Of a DNA stretch of 5,180 bases, positions 3,794-5,180 are shown one piece after another. A program made the translations under genes and the position numbers. Below the pieces are notes generated by a model, which was given only the letters and a program-made list of their open reading frames with translations, had not been told where the DNA came from and searched no databases. This DNA is from an uncultured delta proteobacterium. Lineage in GTDB: Bacteria > RBG-13-61-14 > DRUE01. Within the stretch, counting starts at the first letter, position 1; each line of letters begins with the position of its first letter. Location of the stretch: contig CAIYYW010000249.1 of NCBI GenBank assembly GCA_903930515.1, positions 1-5,180 on the forward strand, read 5' to 3'.

Positions 3794-5180
3794 TCAGCAG
3801 GCTCCGCAATCCCTGCATCCGGGCCGGCAATCCGGGCTGGTTTTTCCGGCCAGGGCGCGTTGATACTCTTCCCATAAATATGAGCGGGTCACTCCGGGGT
3901 CCAGGAAATCCCAGGGCAATATTTCATCCTCTTCCCTTGCCCGCAAATAAGTACTGACCAGTTGCCCTGATTTCAAAACCTCCGCGACCTTGATCTGATC
4001 AAAGGCCATTTTCTCCAGAATCCCCCCAAGCCCGCGATCTCCTCGGGAAAGGATTCCCTGCCAGAGGGCCTCGCGGCTGGAATCGGTCCTCAACTCAAAA
4101 CCATCCTGGGCTTTGAGCGCGGTCCTCAGCCGTTTGGTTTTCCGCTCCAAATCCTCCGGGCCGGCCATTTCCAGCCATTGGAACGGGGTCCAGGCCTTGG
4201 GCACAAAGGCGTTCACCCCGACCTCTACCACTCCGGGATATTTCTTACGGCCTGCTCCCATGGCCAGCCCGGCCTGGATCCTCCGGGCCGAGACCGCGAT
4301 TTCCTCCACATCCAATTCGGTCTCGCCGGGGAACCCGATCTGGTAATAGAGCTTGATCCTGGGGAATTGATACGATCCCACCATCTTCATCACCCGGAGA
4401 ATTTTTTCCTCATCCGCGCGCTTGTTCAAAAATCGCCGTATTTTTCCCGAGCCGGTTTCCGGCGCAAAAGTCAGGGTCTGGCTCCCGCTCCGCTCAAGCA
4501 ACTCCACCATCCGCTCTCCCAGGGCGGAGATGCGGAGGCTGGACACGGAAAAGGGAATCCGCTCCCGGTCAAGTAATTCCAGCAGGGCATCCATCCCGGT
4601 CCAGTCCGACACCAGCGGCGCGATCAAGCCGAGCTTGGGCCGGAAGGGTCGGATTTTTTCGATCGCCCGGATCACCTCCCGGTATCCGGCCTCGCGGGTG
4701 GGCCGGGAAAGAAATCCTTCCAGACAAAACCGGCAGCCGCGCTTGCATCCCCTCATCAATTCAATCAGGCCCAGATCGGAAAATTCCATCTCCTTTGAAA
4801 AAATCACCTGGTGCGCGGGCAGGTCTTTCTGCTCCGCGTTGGCGCGAACGATCTTGGGTTTCCGGTTCCCGTTTCCCCCCCCCATTCCTTTTCCCTCAGC
4901 TTCCCCCTGGCGCGTGTGTGGCAAATAGATATTTTGAAAACCCTCCAACCGGGCGCGAATTTGTTCCGGGCCGGGGTTGGGGCCGAGTTCAAGCAGGGCT
5001 TGGCCGAGCGGTTCCATCACCGGCTCCGCGTCTCCGATCACGATCAGGTCGAAGAATTCCGAGATCGGCTCCGGGTTGGCGCTGACGCAGATTCCCCCTG
5101 CGATCAGCAGGGGGAAAGACGATTTTTTGCCGGCAGTTTTTCTTCGCTCCGAAGACCGGAGGGGTATTTTGGAAAAACGG
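3794..5180 (-). CDS. B12-binding domain radical SAM protein (5' partial, resembles the TIGR03960 group)
   Basis: The frame is open to the right edge, so the N-terminus is missing; 461 residues are visible. The first part (GGICVSANPEPI, then FDLIVIGDAEPV) is the end of a cobalamin-binding-like Rossmann domain, of the GGxHxTxxPE...GEGE type. A Gly-rich linker (about residues 92-106) follows. The radical SAM core starts with MRGCKRGCRFC; Cys145, Cys149 and Cys152 of the fragment form the CxxxCxxC ligand set for the [4Fe-4S]-SAM cluster. Further core blocks are SSLRISAL, TLTFAPETGS, IKLYYQIGFPGET and FVPKAWTPFQW. The protein ends in a CxxxCxxCxxC motif (DCRPGCRDCGAC), which could hold another cluster. 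This arrangement matches radical SAM proteins of the TIGR03960 type, whose reaction is not established to my knowledge; no DUF2344 domain follows. The GTG at 5039-5041 is only an internal Val codon, not the start. The gene reads directly into the TetR gene. Confidence 0.92.
   Translation of the reverse strand, partial: RFSKIPLRSSERRKTAGKKSSFPLLIAGGICVSANPEPISEFFDLIVIGDAEPVMEPLGQALLELGPNPGPEQIRARLEGFQNIYLPHTRQGEAEGKGMGGGNGNRKPKIVRANAEQKDLPAHQVIFSKEMEFSDLGLIELMRGCKRGCRFCLEGFLSRPTREAGYREVIRAIEKIRPFRPKLGLIAPLVSDWTGMDALLELLDRERIPFSVSSLRISALGERMVELLERSGSQTLTFAPETGSGKIRRFLNKRADEEKILRVMKMVGSYQFPRIKLYYQIGFPGETELDVEEIAVSARRIQAGLAMGAGRKKYPGVVEVGVNAFVPKAWTPFQWLEMAGPEDLERKTKRLRTALKAQDGFELRTDSSREALWQGILSRGDRGLGGILEKMAFDQIKVAEVLKSGQLVSTYLRAREEDEILPWDFLDPGVTRSYLWEEYQRALAGKTSPDCRPGCRDCGAC
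3802..3805 (-). promoter_or_regulatory. Shine-Dalgarno sequence of the TetR gene, inside the radical SAM gene
   Basis: On the minus strand GGAG lies 8 nt before the ATG at 3793, within the last codons of the radical SAM gene. With the TGA-ATG junction it allows terminating ribosomes to restart on the regulator gene. Confidence 0.6.

Noticed and set aside
3197-3877. Open frame of 226 codons on the plus strand opposite the TetR gene
   Set aside because: It has no family features and lies across a clear TetR gene and the end of the radical SAM gene. It is an antisense shadow.
1-5180. CRISPR array, tRNA, rRNA, riboswitch or intact insertion sequence
   Set aside because: No regularly spaced repeats, cloverleaf-like or rRNA-like sequence, long structured leader or transposase motif was seen on either strand.

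Overview
This 5.2 kb window reads as an ordinary, densely coded bacterial chromosome segment. The genes are GC-rich and the intergenic spacers are short and AT-rich. The gene content points to an anaerobe: a heterodisulfide-reductase-type Fe-S protein, a DUF362-type ferredoxin tail, a MoeA-like molybdopterin protein and a B12-binding radical SAM protein. An apparently exported isoaspartyl methyltransferase suggests a Gram-negative envelope. A Desulfobacterota-like lineage or an uncultured anaerobic phylum would fit, but this is a guess from gene style, not a phylogeny.

Layout. (1) Positions 1-636, minus strand: N-terminal 212 residues of an HdrD/GlpC-like protein with two CxxCxxCxxxCP motifs and a CCG domain; its C-terminus lies left of the window. 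(2) Positions 637-1066: a divergent spacer with a 7-bp dyad and promoter-like hexamers, then a plus-strand stretch that looks like the collapsed remains of a DUF362 gene. A possible N-terminus sits in one frame and a clear 2x[4Fe-4S] C-terminus in the next, with most of the middle gone. (3) Positions 1132-3160, plus strand: a probable two-gene operon, moeA-like then pcm-like, each with a strong Shine-Dalgarno sequence. (4) Positions 3161-3205: a short AT-rich convergent spacer. (5) Positions 3206-5180, minus strand: a B12-binding/radical SAM gene, truncated at its 5' end by the window edge, followed with no gap (TGA then ATG) by a TetR-family regulator.

How the genes relate. The two plus-strand genes probably share a transcript but have no obvious functional link. 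The radical SAM and TetR genes are almost certainly co-transcribed and translationally coupled. No CRISPR array, tRNA, rRNA or intact mobile element was seen, and no clearly new multi-gene system. The points most worth a second look are the decayed DUF362 locus, the MoeA paralogue that lacks several family signature residues, the PIMT with both an export-type start and a plausible internal cytoplasmic start, and possible leaderless starts in the divergent spacer.
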